DNA of 64,000 nt from Aphrocallistes beatrix. Taxonomy: Eukaryota > Porifera > Hexactinellida > Sceptrulophora > Aphrocallistidae. The position numbers and the translations under genes are program-made. Below are positions 26,901-41,900 of this stretch, piece by piece. Under the pieces are notes generated by a model. That model worked only from the letters and a program-made list of their open reading frames with translations. It had not been told where the DNA came from and did no database searches. The stretch lies in NCBI GenBank assembly GCA_963281255.1, contig OY725488.1, positions 8,219,524 through 8,283,523 on the forward strand, written 5' to 3'. How positions within the stretch are numbered: the stretch's first letter is position 1; each line of letters starts with the position of its first letter.

Positions 26901-29900
26901 CTTTACAGACGAGTGTTCGGTTTGGCTAAATAGACACCGTCTGCGGTTGTGGACTAAAGGAGATGAAAATCCAATTTCACAGATATCCCGTCATGTACCG
27001 GAACTTCACATTTGGGGTGGTATTTCCGCTAGAGGAGCTACTGTATTAAAGGTTTTCAAACAGAATTTTAATTCACAGTTGTATATCGAAACACTAAATT
27101 AATGTTTGCTTGAATCAGCTCACGTTTTGTATCCTGAAGGATGGAGCAAGAGGACAACTCTCCAATACACTCATCCAAAGTCAGTAGAGCTTGAAAAGAT
27201 AGTGAAAATTTGAAAGTTTTGCCTTAGCCACCTTATTCCCCGGATGTAAACCCAATAGAAAACACCTGAAGGGTATCAAAGTATCGTCTCTCAATCACTT
27301 TTCAAACATAGCTGAATTAGAGACCGCAATTGTTAAAGAGTGGAGCACTTTTACCCCCGATTTTCTTGTGAATTTTTATAAATTTAATGCCAAAGCGGAT
27401 ACGATAGTGTATCAAATTAAAAGGAAAGAAGATAAAGTACTGATTTTATTGATATCATAGTACTTAGATATTGCAATATGTAACCTATAATTGCCTTTCT
27501 TATGTATCAACACAAATTTACTTTATGACAATATAAATTAGTGCCAATAATTATGAAACAGACTGTACCTTTTGGTTGCTTTACCTTATCTTGAAATTAC
27601 AATTTATTCCTTTTTCGAGAATTTTTGATTGCCACTTCATTACAACATTTTTTAATTAGGATGTTTAATGCATTCATAGTAGTATTACTAATGCTGTATT
27701 TATTTTCTTTGAACTTTTTTGATATTTTGATTAATTCTTCTGTTTAGGTCTAAGTGGGAAGCTGCTAAATGCTTGGCATTATTTGCCACATACTTTTTCG
27801 ATGAAAAATTACTTGGAAAAGAAAAGAAAATTAAATCAACAGTAATCATACAAAAAACACTTAACAACATTCAAGAGGTAATTATTTGTTAATGACTGTT
27901 AGTGTTTACCGCAGCTTAGTTAACCTAAATACGGCCGTGCAACAATCATAAAAGATCACGAAATACCATTCCAGGACAATTTTTTAATGACTGCGTAATT
28001 AATTGTGAGTTTTTAAATATTACCCTTAAAATAGCAAGCATAGAGCAATCAAGAAAGTGGCTAGCCTGCAACAGACTAGACTCTTGTTACAAAGATTGTA
28101 TTATAAAGTATTACGTATATTAGAAAAGGGTAGGTAACGAAAAATTGTTTAAATTTTATGAGTAAAAAACATGAGTGGATTTGACTATTCTGAAGTTAAA
28201 AATCTTAAAAATTCTCCACTTCAAATCCTGCAAACGGGTAATAACACTTTTGAGAATTGAGCGGCCTTATAGAGGCTATTTTGACTATGTCATCATCTAT
28301 TGTTCTTCATATAAATGCCTCCTCAAATTCTGACTATTTTGACTTTCACAGCACTAAACTCTCAAATGCAACCTTTTATCAACCAATAGGATTAAAGAAC
28401 ATACACTACCTGAACAAAAGTATTCGACTGAATAATTTGAGGTGACATTTTTTGCAGAATCAATGGTCTAATCAGTTGCATAATTTACTCGATAATTCTC
28501 GACAGGTAGCTATTTTATCCTTTTGACATGAATAGCTAATTTTAACTGTTTTTTCATTTTTCATTTTTAGAAATGATTATTTTCTCTAATATTTGCAAAT
28601 ATGCCTTTTTCTCATTATATACTAGATTCAAGATAGTAGTCCTTTGTCTATACTCTAGCCAATTCTTATATAAATTTATAATTTATTTATGTTTTGAATA
28701 TCTTCTTTAGATAGTATCTCAGGAAAATGTTAATTTCAGATCTCTTTCTACTATCAAATCTATCTTGGACATGCTGAAAATATTCACGTAAATAATTTGC
28801 TTTTTGTTGAAAATACTTTCTTTATGAATAATTGTAAAATTAAAATTTTAATAAAAATATTTATTTCCACATTTTCAAAGTATTGATCCAAGCATGCGCT
28901 TTAGGTTAAGAAATGCCCTCAAAAGGGATTTTAGAGCTTTTTGTTAAATGAACTAGAAATTTTAACATCTTTTTGCTAAATTTGTATCTTCGGATAGAAC
29001 CGAGATCACAGCAGTTAATATGTGATATTTCACTGTGGTATATAATGATCACAGTTAAAGGTATTAATTATATATCATGACTTATTAACCAATGATTACT
29101 ATACTGTAAATTCTTCACACCCTGTTTGGTATCCTGGAGTAGTGCATCGGTCCATTGACCGACTTTTTCTAAGTTAGTATTTGTACATTGGAAAACTAGT
29201 GCAATATTTTTTCAACTTATTTTCTATTCTTAGATCAGTTGATTCAGAAGATAGCATTCATGTTTGTGAACCTAATAAAGAAATGACTTCGTTCCTAATT
29301 GATTCTTGCAAACATTTACGGTATGTCTTCGAATAGTAGCCGTGGCAATTATTGATTTTATTCTCATTTTTACCTGACGGCGGATTAATATTTCAGATAA
29401 AAGAGCTATTAACCACCAGTACTCAACAAATCAAAATTTGGTGGTGGCTATCTTAACCACAATTTTACTTTTTCTGTTGACGAATAGACACCAAATTTTA
29501 AATGTGCTATATCAGTACTTCATAAACTTTGATGATTTAGTTAACCGCCGCGCTCAGGAATTTGGTTGCTATCGTCACTAAACCACACCAGTTTGTAGAG
29601 CACTGGTAAACCTGAATTATTTGTTAAATGGGAGGAAGTAATGAATTACTACCAACCGTTATTCTGAGGGGGTAGCAGAAGTAAGCTAACATTCTTTAGG
29701 AGCATTTATTTCAGTCAAGCTGCTATTCAAGGGACGCAGGAATTTGACCTAAAGAAATTTGGGAAGTAGGAAAATGACCTAAAATCAAATCGGAATTTGA
29801 CCTAAAGAAAATTGGGAAGTAGGAAAATGACCTAAATTCGAAGTAGGAATTTAACCTAAAAATTAAGGAATAAGACCTAAAATACCCACTTTCTCTCTTA

Positions 29901-32900
29901 TTCCGACTGTTTTAGGTCATTTTCCTACTTTCCAATTTTCTTTAGGTCAAATTCCGCGTTCCCATATTCAAGTACGGCATTAGACATATTTATATGTGCA
30001 AATTTAACAATTTTAACCAAATTTAACCAATTTTGCTCACAATTTTGAATACAAATACGGACGCAGTTACTATAGCCTAACATTATGGCCTTTTGTAAAT
30101 CTAGGCTCCGAAAAACACAGATTCATAATCGCTTTCAATTGATAAATGATTCTTAATATTTGATAGGTGTGACTGTGTTGACAAGGCGTCAGAATTCTTC
30201 CAAAATCGTTCTGCACTCTTCTTCTTGCAGATGCTTTTGAATATCACTTTTTCAGATGGACTCACCTCAATTCGAGAAGATCTAACAGATTATTTGCTTG
30301 AAATTTTAATGAAGGATCACACCTCTAAAAGAGATGAGAAGGATAAAGCCCCCCTCCTCTATCTTTATAAAGGAAAAGAATTAAATCCTTCTCCTGCTCT
30401 TCGTTGTGTTATTTTAGAAATTATATTCAGACACAGGTAGGAACTCTGAATTCAGATAGTTTTTGGGGAAGAGAGAAAAATGATGTCTTAAAGTTTAAAT
30501 ATAGTACAGTAAAACGTCAGTTATCCGAACGTGATGGGACCAAAAGGGTTTCGGATAAGTAAGATGTTCGGATAACTGAAGTTCAAAAAACTGGGGTTCA
30601 GATAAGTGATTTTCTCTATAGTAAGTATCATTTATGATGAATTGAGAATAATTTATTCAAAGCGGTTTGGTAACATAATATTCAAAGCGAAGAAACGACC
30701 CTAGAATGTGATGTACAGGCAACCCTCGCCGTTCGCGAGTTTGCCATTCGTGGTTTCGACTATTCGCGAAAAACTTTTTGAGTCTTGTTTTGCTATTCGC
30801 GACTCGTTCCCTCGAGTATTCGCGGTTTTCGTTACTCTCTTCTGTAGTTTCATGAGCTACCATAAGTCCATAACCTTATACGTATCTACATATTTATAGG
30901 CTTAGTACTAAAGGCTAGACTTTACTATTTAGGTATGGTACTTAGGTTTGCTACTAGGGGAGGATCTACTGTATATCTTTCATTTATCACTTCATTTATT
31001 ATTAGCATTTCACTTGTGCCAGTGTTTGTATGAGTATTACAGCTCAACTATAGAATCAATAGCGTATTTAGCAAACGGTATCTAGCGTCGTTTTTATAAT
31101 CTCGGAACGTAACCCCACTATTCTCATTGAACTAACATCTTGCCGTTTGCGATTTTGCCATTCGCGACAATTCTCAGGAACGCAACCCCCGCGAACGGCG
31201 AGGGATACTTGTACTACGTATTTATATGGAATACTTAATTTATTGGGTTCTATTTATAGTACAGTCAAGCCTCTCTATAACACCTTCGGGACCCGAGTTT
31301 TTGTTCACTATATCGAGGTGTTCATTAACCAGAGGTGTTCACTATCGGAGGTTTCACTGTATATTGGAATGTGTCTTATCGGGAGTGGTTAGAAAGTTGG
31401 TGTTTTTAATGATTTTAATGTTCTTGGCTCAATTAGGATCATTCCCAAGTTTTTAAATGTACTGGTTTAGTTAACCGAGGGGTTCGGATAACTGTCGTTC
31501 TACTGTAGTAGTAGTATTATCAGCGTACTTTTAACTGTAGATATCTAATCATTCCTATCTAAAAGGAGGTTGGTACTCACGAATTCGTAAGACTTGTAAC
31601 AATTTTTTGTTTTAGAAATCAATCAATCCAGAATCAAATAGCTAGACACATGAAAGATAACTGCTTGATGAATATGGAACAAACAGAGGGTGCTTGGAAT
31701 AATTTGACTTTTTTACTTCTTCAAAGTTTAGAGGTAAAATATTTGTATGTATTTAGATTTAAACATTAGCAAATAAATGTAGGAATTATTAATTTGTCTT
31801 AGTCTCATACCTGAATGTTTAAATCTACAAGTATTATTGCCTATTTGTTATTTAGTTTTGGAAAACCAACTGATAAGGTTGGAAGTTTGCATATGCATGT
31901 ATACATGTATATCATTAAATTGCTATTGTGCATATGTAATTTGCAGTGTTTCATGCAGGGTTTGCATGCAAGGGGGGCAATCTGGGATATCTAAATATTT
32001 AAGGCAGGCACTAAATCACATCTCTTCATTTTATGCTTCATTATCTTTCTAGGGGGCACTTGAATGAGCAGGGGGCCAAGTGCCCCCTACCACCCTCTGT
32101 ATGAAACCCTGATTTGAATAGCATTTCCTTATTAGAGTATGTAAGATTGAAATAGTAAGTAACATAATAATTATGTATTTTTCCACTACAGGATTCTTAT
32201 CATCACAACCTTCCAAAAACCAAAGAAAGCATCAGTAATGTTTTATCGAAATTTGACATTCCACTCTGTCCCTTCTCATCCTCAAAAGCTATTACTTATG
32301 AAATCATCGAATCAGTAGCTGCAATACGCTTTGCCATACACTGGATTGTAAAATGGAAGGCTGCCTTTCATTTACGAGAGAATTACTTCAATATTCGGAA
32401 ACAATGTTTTGAGTCGGAGAACATTTGTCATGATAATCCAGTGGATAACAAAGAGTTAAATGAATTGATTAAGAGACTTGAAAAAATTATAATCAACGAT
32501 CCGAATATCCAATTATTCTTATCAAAGACCCTTTACTTTAATATTGGTTATGGTGAAATGATAGAATGCAAAGACGATGGAAAGATGAGTTTATTTTTTC
32601 CTCAAAGTATTCAAACAACAAAGGTTAGTGAAATTGTAAATTCATAATTGAGGAAATAATTAGAAAATCCATGGTTCTAAAATTTATATACATATTAAAC
32701 GCACGAATTAAAATAAGTAAGTCGAAAAGACGGAAACCCATTATGGAGAAAAAAATACTAAAATAGGAAATTGGATATTTCAGAAGTAGGCCGCTGTACT
32801 ACAGTACAGTTGGCAGTTTGACACACTAAAGATTTATATTGATTCTTTTTGTATATTTCCATTTTAGAAGTGTTATCTTGATCTATTCTATGGCATTCAT

Positions 32901-35900
32901 GATACATACACAGCAATAAAGGAGTCAATCAGTACAGGCTCTACTAGAAACTTGAATCAATCAGCTCAAAGAAAGGTAATCATATTTAGAATTTTATGCT
33001 ATTGACTCTATTTTTACTTTTATCTATGTACATATCTGTAGATAGATGAAAAGAGGTTCCAACAAGACATAATATTTGCGATATTTAGTGAGTTTGTACC
33101 ATATCATATGGAATCTTCGATTCAAGAAATATTTCCAGAAAAGGTAAGGCTATAAAAGAATCTAAGTTTATCCTAGAAACAAATTTACCTTTTATTAATA
33201 TTTTTCATTGGGTAAAATTTATTTGAATTTTGTGATATTATTTTTTTATTTTTTTATTCTGGTCTTTCAAAAACAGAAACATTTTAATGCTATATAATTT
33301 ATTGAACTTTAAAATCTGCAATATTTAATTTAATTTGTGAACTATTCATTGAAAACTAAAAATTAATAAAATTTCTGATGTTTCTGCTTGATAGCTATCC
33401 ATTCTTCACACGAAAAGTTTGATCGGTGTTTTATATAAGACAACATTATAAAATAAACTATTTTGTTGTTTCTTAGGAAAAGAAATTAGAGGAACGTATC
33501 TACAATATTATACCTAAAGAACCCATCGACTTACAAGCATTAGTTACTGATATTTTGGAGAATAAGCTCTTCAACTTACCTCAGTTAAGGATATCACCAG
33601 ACACACATCTAAATACAGTTTTCATAGCAGGTGTATTGTGTCACATCGGTGTATTTCTGCAGCTGACACATAGCAACAAATTCTTTAAGCCTCTCACACT
33701 AATTCACTTCGACCCAACTAAGCTTCAGAATCATTTTTTTCCTGCAATTTCTGAAGAAGAGTCTAGATCAACTAAAATTAAACCTTCAACAATCAAACAT
33801 CTTACAGATCCTCCTGAATCAATTGGAAATGTAAGCATACATAAAAACTTAATCCATGATAAAATCAGACGCGTAGTTGAATCTCGAAAGACATGGCGAG
33901 ACGATAGGCACCTTTTCAGTAAAAGACGTGGATTTAGAATTTTTGGTCATCATCATGCTGTCAGCATAGTATTGTAGAGACACCCATAATGCACCTTTGC
34001 TATGAATATGGAACCGATATTTTTAATAATTATCGAGTTGTACTCAAAAGAAGAAAATCACAAAATGCTGCGTAATCATGGTGATTTAGTATATTTTGAA
34101 AATCGAAGTGTTAGGTGCAAATCTACATATGCTGTTTCATCATTGTAAAAATTCAAATCATTATCTTGTAACTGTTGTTAGGGAAGTGGCTCCCCCAGCC
34201 TCTCCTATTATCGAGGATCGCAGATCCTATATACATAAGTGTACGCATAGTTTCTTAGATATCGAATATCTCCAAAAAGTCCTAATGCTAATTATTATTT
34301 GGTTTCATCAGTTGTCCACAAGGCTCTGATGCAGACCGAAACCAGCCCTACATTTGCAACCTTTATTTTCAAAATATATTCAGCCAATTGATAAACCATT
34401 ATATCACTGTAGTGTGTGCACAAGATCAAATCGCACTCAGATCCTGCGTCTACGTCAAGTGCAAGGTCTCACACCGGATATAAACAATTAAAAATGGATA
34501 GTTATTCTCCTCCTATTTACTCGCATGTACTCTGCGACCCATTCAGTAGATCCACTATTACTCCAACTGGAATAAGGTACAGTATATCTTAATTTTTCAC
34601 AATTTTCTATAAAGAATATATGACTTTACTCTCACAATAGAAATCATTGTACGACACTACAATATATTGTCATTGTTATTAATACTTCAAAGCTAAATCA
34701 TTATGTTTTATATCTTAATTTGATTATAGTGTATAGCAATAAAAAAGGTTATGTGCATATTTTTACATCTTTATATACATATTTTCACACTATTTGACGA
34801 ATTTTGAAAAATATGCTAGAGTCTAGATTCCAACTGTTGACATGGGGTTTTTAGGAGTGTAGATTTCGAATTCTTTTTATTATGGACCCACATTTTTTCT
34901 CCAGTTCTGAATTCATGATTCACCGTAGATAGATGACGTTTTTAGTAGTGAATTATAAAACAATCAACCGTCTCTTTAATGAAACGCAGGACGACTCAAG
35001 CCGCGCAGCGCAAGCAAACGAAGCGCGCTTGTATAATACTAAAACGCTAGGATTTTGTGCTTGTCCGAATTGATTAAAGAATTGGCAAGTCGTAGAGCAG
35101 TGGTTCTCAAACTGGGGTACGCCAGGAGTTTTTCTACGGGTACGCCAATGTTTCACCTAATCATATCAATTCTGTAATGATCATATATTTCGAGTTCCAC
35201 TACACCATATCAACAGACTCGGCACTCAAAAAGTATATTCATGCCAAATAATTAGGATATATTGGTTACAATGGTTTCATCACAATAATTATCAGTTATC
35301 ACCTGAAAATATGTCATTATCAGAAATGAGAGAAGGTTAATCATTCTCGAGTTCAAATTAGTTCCTTTTGCAAAATCACCCAAAATTGCATTTTTTTTCA
35401 TGGCACCAAAAATCTGATCCAAAAGGTTCTCAAAATGCACTGATCTGAACATCGTATATTTCTACAAATTTAGAGTGTTCGAGGATATGTGTGAGCTAAT
35501 TTTTCCTAGAATTTGAAGACTCTGGATAGAGAGCTTGAAAAGCAGTGGGCCCTGATTCTCATTGCGTGCTGGGACATTTGAGCTTTTAGGGGTGTAGATT
35601 AAATTAATACACTATTCATGGTTTATGATGGGACGTTTAGAACAGTGCCTTCTATATTTACCCATCTCTACTTGTGTAGAGCTGAGTTATAATATTTTAA
35701 ACGTCCCATCAGCTAGCCAGATGTTTGACATTGCCAAACATTACTATTCTCTCTGGATCGGGTCCAGAATTATAAAATAGAAAGTCCTTGTTGGATAATG
35801 CTTGTATACGCACATCAGAAGCATTCAATTCGAGTTCTTCAACAGACTCTGAACTTGTTGGGGCAGTACGTTGTCTCTTGTACATCTATTTTCGAGCATT

Positions 35901-38900
35901 GTGTGACGGTAATAGAGATTTTCCAGCAGCTAATAGAGAACTCATTTCTTCTCCAATAGCTATATGTAGATTATCATGAGTTTATCTTGCACGTTTCCTT
36001 CATTTCTTTTTCACAATCGCAACCTCTTCGTTGCCGTTTTCTTTTGAATGAAAATGTTCTCCAAACCTTTTGACAATCAAATAATTAATTGAGTGAACTC
36101 TTACCTTGCACCCTGGACGTCAAAATCTCCATTCATTTTTAATTATTCCTATATTTCCTTATTTTACCAACTCTTTTAGGAATTTGGCTCCAACATCAGT
36201 AGCTCTTATCCGCACGTTAATGCACAGCATATTCATTTGGACTCTGCAGTCGAAGCACAAGGAACGTCCTTCTGAAATCATAAAGCTGGTTGAACCTATT
36301 AACACATCTAAAAACACCTACTTAGAATATTTCTATCTCCACCTAGTCCAGGATATCATAGATATAACCACCATCAGTAACAACACATTTGAAGAAGCTA
36401 TTCTGCACGTACACTTGCTAATAGATCTGATGATTCATCAGGAATTAGAGCCTAAACACGACGATCCACGTAAGCAATCCTAATTATCCAAACTAGGTTG
36501 AAATTTAACCATTGGACTGGGTGGGTGGAGTGAGTTTCCTAATTTCAATTCATTCGAAACATTAATACATACACTATTCTAAATTATACATAGTGCCCTA
36601 ATATTATTTTAAATATTTGTCATGGATAGAACCTCATTACTGATCACATACCGTCTTTCCCTGAATAAACGCCGGGAAGTTAGTTAAGATGCGAACATTT
36701 TAAGGTAGATAAACCATTTGTTATGGCTAGTTGTATTTATGAATACTTTTAGTGATCAGTAATGTGATTGGAAATCGTTTATCTCTTCCAAATGCAACTG
36801 TTTTTAACCGATACAGCGCTTTAAATTTTTTATTTTTGAATACAAAAATAACAAGCGACGGGAGTTTAAGGTGCACAAAATAAATAACCGCTAGGGCGCT
36901 TATTCAGGGAAAGACGATGCTTAAAGATTATGCAATTAATTTCCTATAGATGTGACTTCCGCAGATTTATTGACCCCCACAGATCGTGAAGCTTGGGAAT
37001 ATTCTTTTGAAATAAATTATGTTGATAAAATGATGAAGAATACTGAAAGAGGAAAGATACGGAATATTATTTCAAAGTCTAAATCGGACAATCCTATGTT
37101 GAGGTAAGTTTATACAATCATTTTAGAATAATTAGTTTATTTTGTTAACAGAGCTTTAGATGTTATTTAAAAGATTGATATATAGAACTTTCTACGAAGA
37201 AGAGAATGAAGCAAATTTAATTTCAATGCTGTGGAGAAATAGAAGTATCATAGGCTATGAACATCTCTCACAAGTTTTTAACAGCCAGAGTTTTCATACT
37301 ATAGCCAAATATCCACTGTTAGAAAAATTTCTCAAAGAAGAAAATCTCTTATCTGCCACGAAGTACCTACCTGATCTCGTGAATCTGAGGTTTCAACTCA
37401 TCCAGAAGAGCGTTGAATATAATAACAAGACGAGAATTCTACAATTATCTATTAATGAATTCATTGAATTTCTCGAAAAAGGTATGTTAATGGCTCTGAA
37501 TATTCTGTAATACAGCGGTTTAACCTTTATGGTACTTCTCGTTCTGTTGACTCCTTCCCATTAACTGTAATACTAAATTTCTAGAGGATCGAATTTTATA
37601 TATTATTGTAGTTGGTAATTGGGAATTGATTCAAAAAGGATGGGACCTAGCCTGCTACGCAGAGTTGCACGCGGGCCGTAGTTTGTGACCGCGGCCCGCA
37701 ATATTAAGCCAGCCCGGCCCGCAACCTACAACAGTTATTGGGCCCGCAGAAAGCCCACATAAATATTTTAGGCCCTCAAGAGGCCCGCATTAGCAAAATA
37801 TTTCTGGAGATACTATGGTAACACTTAATTTTTAAAATGAGAGTTAGTTGATATTTAATATATGATTTTGTCAAAATGACCCAAGTTCTGCTCGATGAGC
37901 AGCGTTTGTTTTTTAATGCAGGCCAAGAAGCTAGGGAGGGAATACATTGTATGAAACCGAGTTTCAGATGTAGGTGAAAATTTATTTAACCTAAGTTCCA
38001 TTTAAGTACTATTCCCGAATTGGTGTACCAACTCGTGACAATTGAAAATTGTTCCAGTCCCGCGTTCAACTCTGCTACTACGCCACCTTGTGGACGATCG
38101 GATGTTAGTTTCTTAGTAAAACTAAGGCTACAAGCTCGGGTCGCCGTCATAACCACTTCTCCATCATTGGATTTACCTCACCCTGTTACCCGGGTGGAAC
38201 ACCGTGCCTTACTCCGCTGCAAGAAGCGACCCTCTTAGGGTTCCATAGAAAGCATTCATTAAATTTTTAGGAAATGCAACAGAAAAATCTTCTTGAGGAG
38301 GGATTTTCATTTGCTGTGATGAATATGTTCTTGAAAGCTGGGGCGGTTCCAGGAGGAGCATTTAGAGCATTTGCTTGGGCTTAGATCTTGTCTTTTAGCC
38401 CCGGAATTCATTGACCCCCAAACTAAAAGCACATAGAAAGTGTCCCGGACTGCGCCTTTTGTTCCTAGCACTGGATTTACCAAATTCCTTGTTGCTAATG
38501 TAATGCTATACTTTCATCTCTATAGAAGAATCTCGTGACTCAGCCAATACATGTAAACAACTCTTCAAAAGTGTTCAAACTATCTGGAGTGAACTGAATC
38601 ACCAGCACTTGTCCAGTTTTGAATTTAATAAAATGTTGATTGAGGATTTGATTGGAGTCGGAAACAACAAAGGTCTGCTAACAGATCTGATCTCGATGCT
38701 TGTCAATATCCACAACGATTTTATATCCGAACACAATGAGTACAATAAGTACTTTTGTATATCTTCAAGGTAATTATTATAGAGTATCCTTTATTCCTAA
38801 TAATTCAGTACGCTCGCCCATCTCTTCGGACGTGGTATCCTGAAAAATTTAACAGTTCGATACCTAACATATTTGAGATTTATTGCTTTACGATTTAGAT

Positions 38901-41900
38901 GTGTACCACTATTTTTTCGAAATTTTGCTATTTTCACGTGATATTTAATACAGATACTGATATACTTAACTCTGGATAAGAAATTTTAAATCTCCTACAA
39001 TTATGAACTCGAATAAGACATACAAATTTTGATGATGCCCTGATGTACATAGCAGAGACTGTGTATTACAGTGGCGTAGCCAGTTATTTCTGTCTCTGCA
39101 GTACACAGGTTCTTCTTTTTGGCTGAAATAACTAAGAAGTCTCTCCTCTTTTTTTTAGTTTTACTTTAAAATAAGCGAGATATGTTGTGCCATCAAATTG
39201 TCTCGTGTGCCACAATTTGGTGGCGGTAGTTATCAAATTACGATGAAACCGATTGAACCACAAGGCTATTTGAGCAAGCGAGACAAAATCTCAGAAAGCT
39301 ACGATATCTCAAAATATCACGATCTCAAGATATCACGGAGTTGCACTATCACTCGATCAATATGCTCATTTAAAAAATCTGATTAGGTCTAGAAGAAGTG
39401 TACCGCTGAGCGTTGTTTCTCCTTCACACATGATCAACTACGAAGATCATCTTGACAGTCTCATATTCTCTAACGCCACTTACTCCTTCCAAATGGGAGA
39501 AGGGACACACATCCACTATAACTTCAGTGGTATTCAGAAGGACTTTGCCACAATATTTATGTCCTCTAAACCCACAATAACACTAGAAACATTAGACACA
39601 GAGTATCCAGAACAGATTTCTATGCTTGATTATTTCAAAAGACTCCAACTGAAAATTCCTCAAGTCGGTTCAGTTGAATTTACATGTGTACAGGGTGTCT
39701 CAAAAGTTCTGCAACGAATTTTGCTAATGTATTATACATAGATAAATCCTTACTATTAAAACTCGATTATTGTTTATATATATATATATATATATATATC
39801 TGTAACGAATTGATTGAAGAAACTGCCGGGCGCAGAAGGCTGATTTTTGGCATGTGGGAGTTTTTTGGCTATGGCTCCAGTAAGTTCTGAGTTCAGAGCA
39901 AAATGTCGACTCATCATGGAATTATGACGTCATTGTCACATTTTAAAAAGTTAAGCAACACAGTTATTCGGGCATAACTCAGCCATTATAGGAGACAAGC
40001 GCGCTTCGCTTGCTTGCGCTGCGCGGCTGGCGGACACTTCGTGTCCGCCAGAGGCTCCTTTCGGTGCCGGAGGTGACATTGGTTAATTATAAGGGAGATA
40101 ACATCTCTAAATATGTCCATCTTAGTGTTAAAACCGATTTCACTGGAAAAATCACCAAATTTGGCAATTTTAAACTTTTTGGTGCGTAATGATGACGTCA
40201 TAACAAAGTGATGAGTCATCATTTTTTGATGAAAGTCGCATCATATGTGAGGTATGTTAGTATACAGATTTTATTAAAATTTCAGCCTTCTATCTCCTAT
40301 AATGGCTGAGTTATGCCCGAATAACTGTGTTGCTTAACTTTTAAAAATGTGACAATGACGTCATAATTCCATGATGAGTCGACATTTTGCTCTGAGCTCA
40401 GAACTTACTGGAGCCATAGCCAAAATACTCCCACATGCCAAAAATTAGCTTTCTATGACCGGCAGTTTCTTCAATCAATTCGTTACAGATATATATATAT
40501 ATATATATCCTTACTATTAAAACTCGATGATTGTATATATATATATATATCTGTAACGAATTGATTGAAGAAACTGCCGGGCGCAGAAGGCCTGATTTTT
40601 GGCATGTGGGAGTCTTTTGGCTATGGCTCCAGTAAGTTCTGAGTTCAGAGCAAAATGTCGACTCATCATGGAATTATGACGTCATTGCCACATTTTTAAA
40701 AGTTAAGCAACACAGTTATTCGGGCATAACTCCGCCATTATAGGAGATAGAAGGCTGAAATTTTAATAGATTATGTATACTAACATACCTCACATATGCT
40801 GCAACTATCATCAAAAAATGATGACTCATCACTTTGTTATGACGTCATCATTACTCATCAAAATTTTAAAAATTGACAAATTTGCTGACTTTTCGAGTGA
40901 AATCGATTAGAACAGTAGGACAGACGTATTTAGAGATGTTATCTCCATTATAATTAACCAATGTCACCTCCAGGCGACCGAAGGGAGCCTCCGGCGGACA
41001 CGAAGTGTCCGCCAGCCGCGCAGCGCAAGCAAGCGAAGCGCGCTTGTCCTTACTATTAAAACTCGATTATTGTATATATATATATATATATGTAACGAAT
41101 TGATTGAAGAAACTGCCGGGCCCAGAAGGCTGATTTTTGGCATGTGGGAGTCTTTTGGCTATGGCTCCAGTAAGTTCTGAGTTCAGAGCAAAATGTCGGC
41201 TCATCATGGAATTATGACGTCATTGTCACATTTTTAAAAGTTAAGCAACACAGTTATTCGGGCATAGCTCAGCCATTATAGGAGATAGAAGGCTGAAATT
41301 TTAATAGAATCTGTATACTAACATACCTCACATATGATGCGACTTTCATCAAAAAATGATGACTCATCACTTTGTTATGACGTCATCATTACGCATCAAA
41401 AATTTTAAAATTGACAAATTTGGTGATTTTTCGAGTGAAATCGATTTTAATACTAAGATGGACATATTTAGAGATGTTATCACCCTTATAATTAACCAAT
41501 GTCACCTCCAGGCGACCGAAGGGAGCCTCCGGCGGACACGAAGTATCCGCCAGCCGCTGCAGCGGAAGCAAGCGAAGCGCGCTTGTATTTAATAAAAAAT
41601 AAAGAAAATTATCTTAATTATTTTGCATTCCCAATGGGCTGCATTTCTCAATTTATTTGCAATGTAGATCATATATTTCATTGTCCCGTAAAAAATATTT
41701 TTTATCTCAATAAAAGAATATCATATCCCGGGCACATTTTATGGATATACTTTTAAAAGACTCGTTCTTATCGAAGATTACCGCCACATAAATCAAAAGT
41801 CATAATATGATCTTAGTATTATGTAGCAATTACAGAATATAGAAGTGATTGATGTAATATTTCATTAGAAAAATAGTGATCTTCAAACTTGGCACTTTTG

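Larger units (their letters stand above)
30507..31505. mobile_element. pogo/Tigger-like MITE (CAGTAAAACGTCAG family) with two nested MITEs
   Basis: The ends match those of 25749-26162. Removing the inner elements (30716-31211 and 31262-31359) leaves about 400 bp, the length of that relative. It fills intron 9. Confidence 0.6.

Noticed and set aside
33831..33977. Continuation of exon 14 past its donor
   Set aside because: The frame stays open for 46 codons but has no similarity to the family, and the GTAAGC donor at 33831 fits exon 15 in phase.
34096..34329. Possible RZ-like motif (HHCKNSNHYLVT) in intron 14
   Set aside because: The Cys-His spacing is off by one, the second and third Cys pairs are missing, and its frame does not fit exon 14 phase through any acceptor I can see.
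39747..41585. CRISPR-like repeat array
   Set aside because: The repeats are about 500-bp transposons with shared ends, not short regular repeats with unique spacers, and the setting is a eukaryotic intron.
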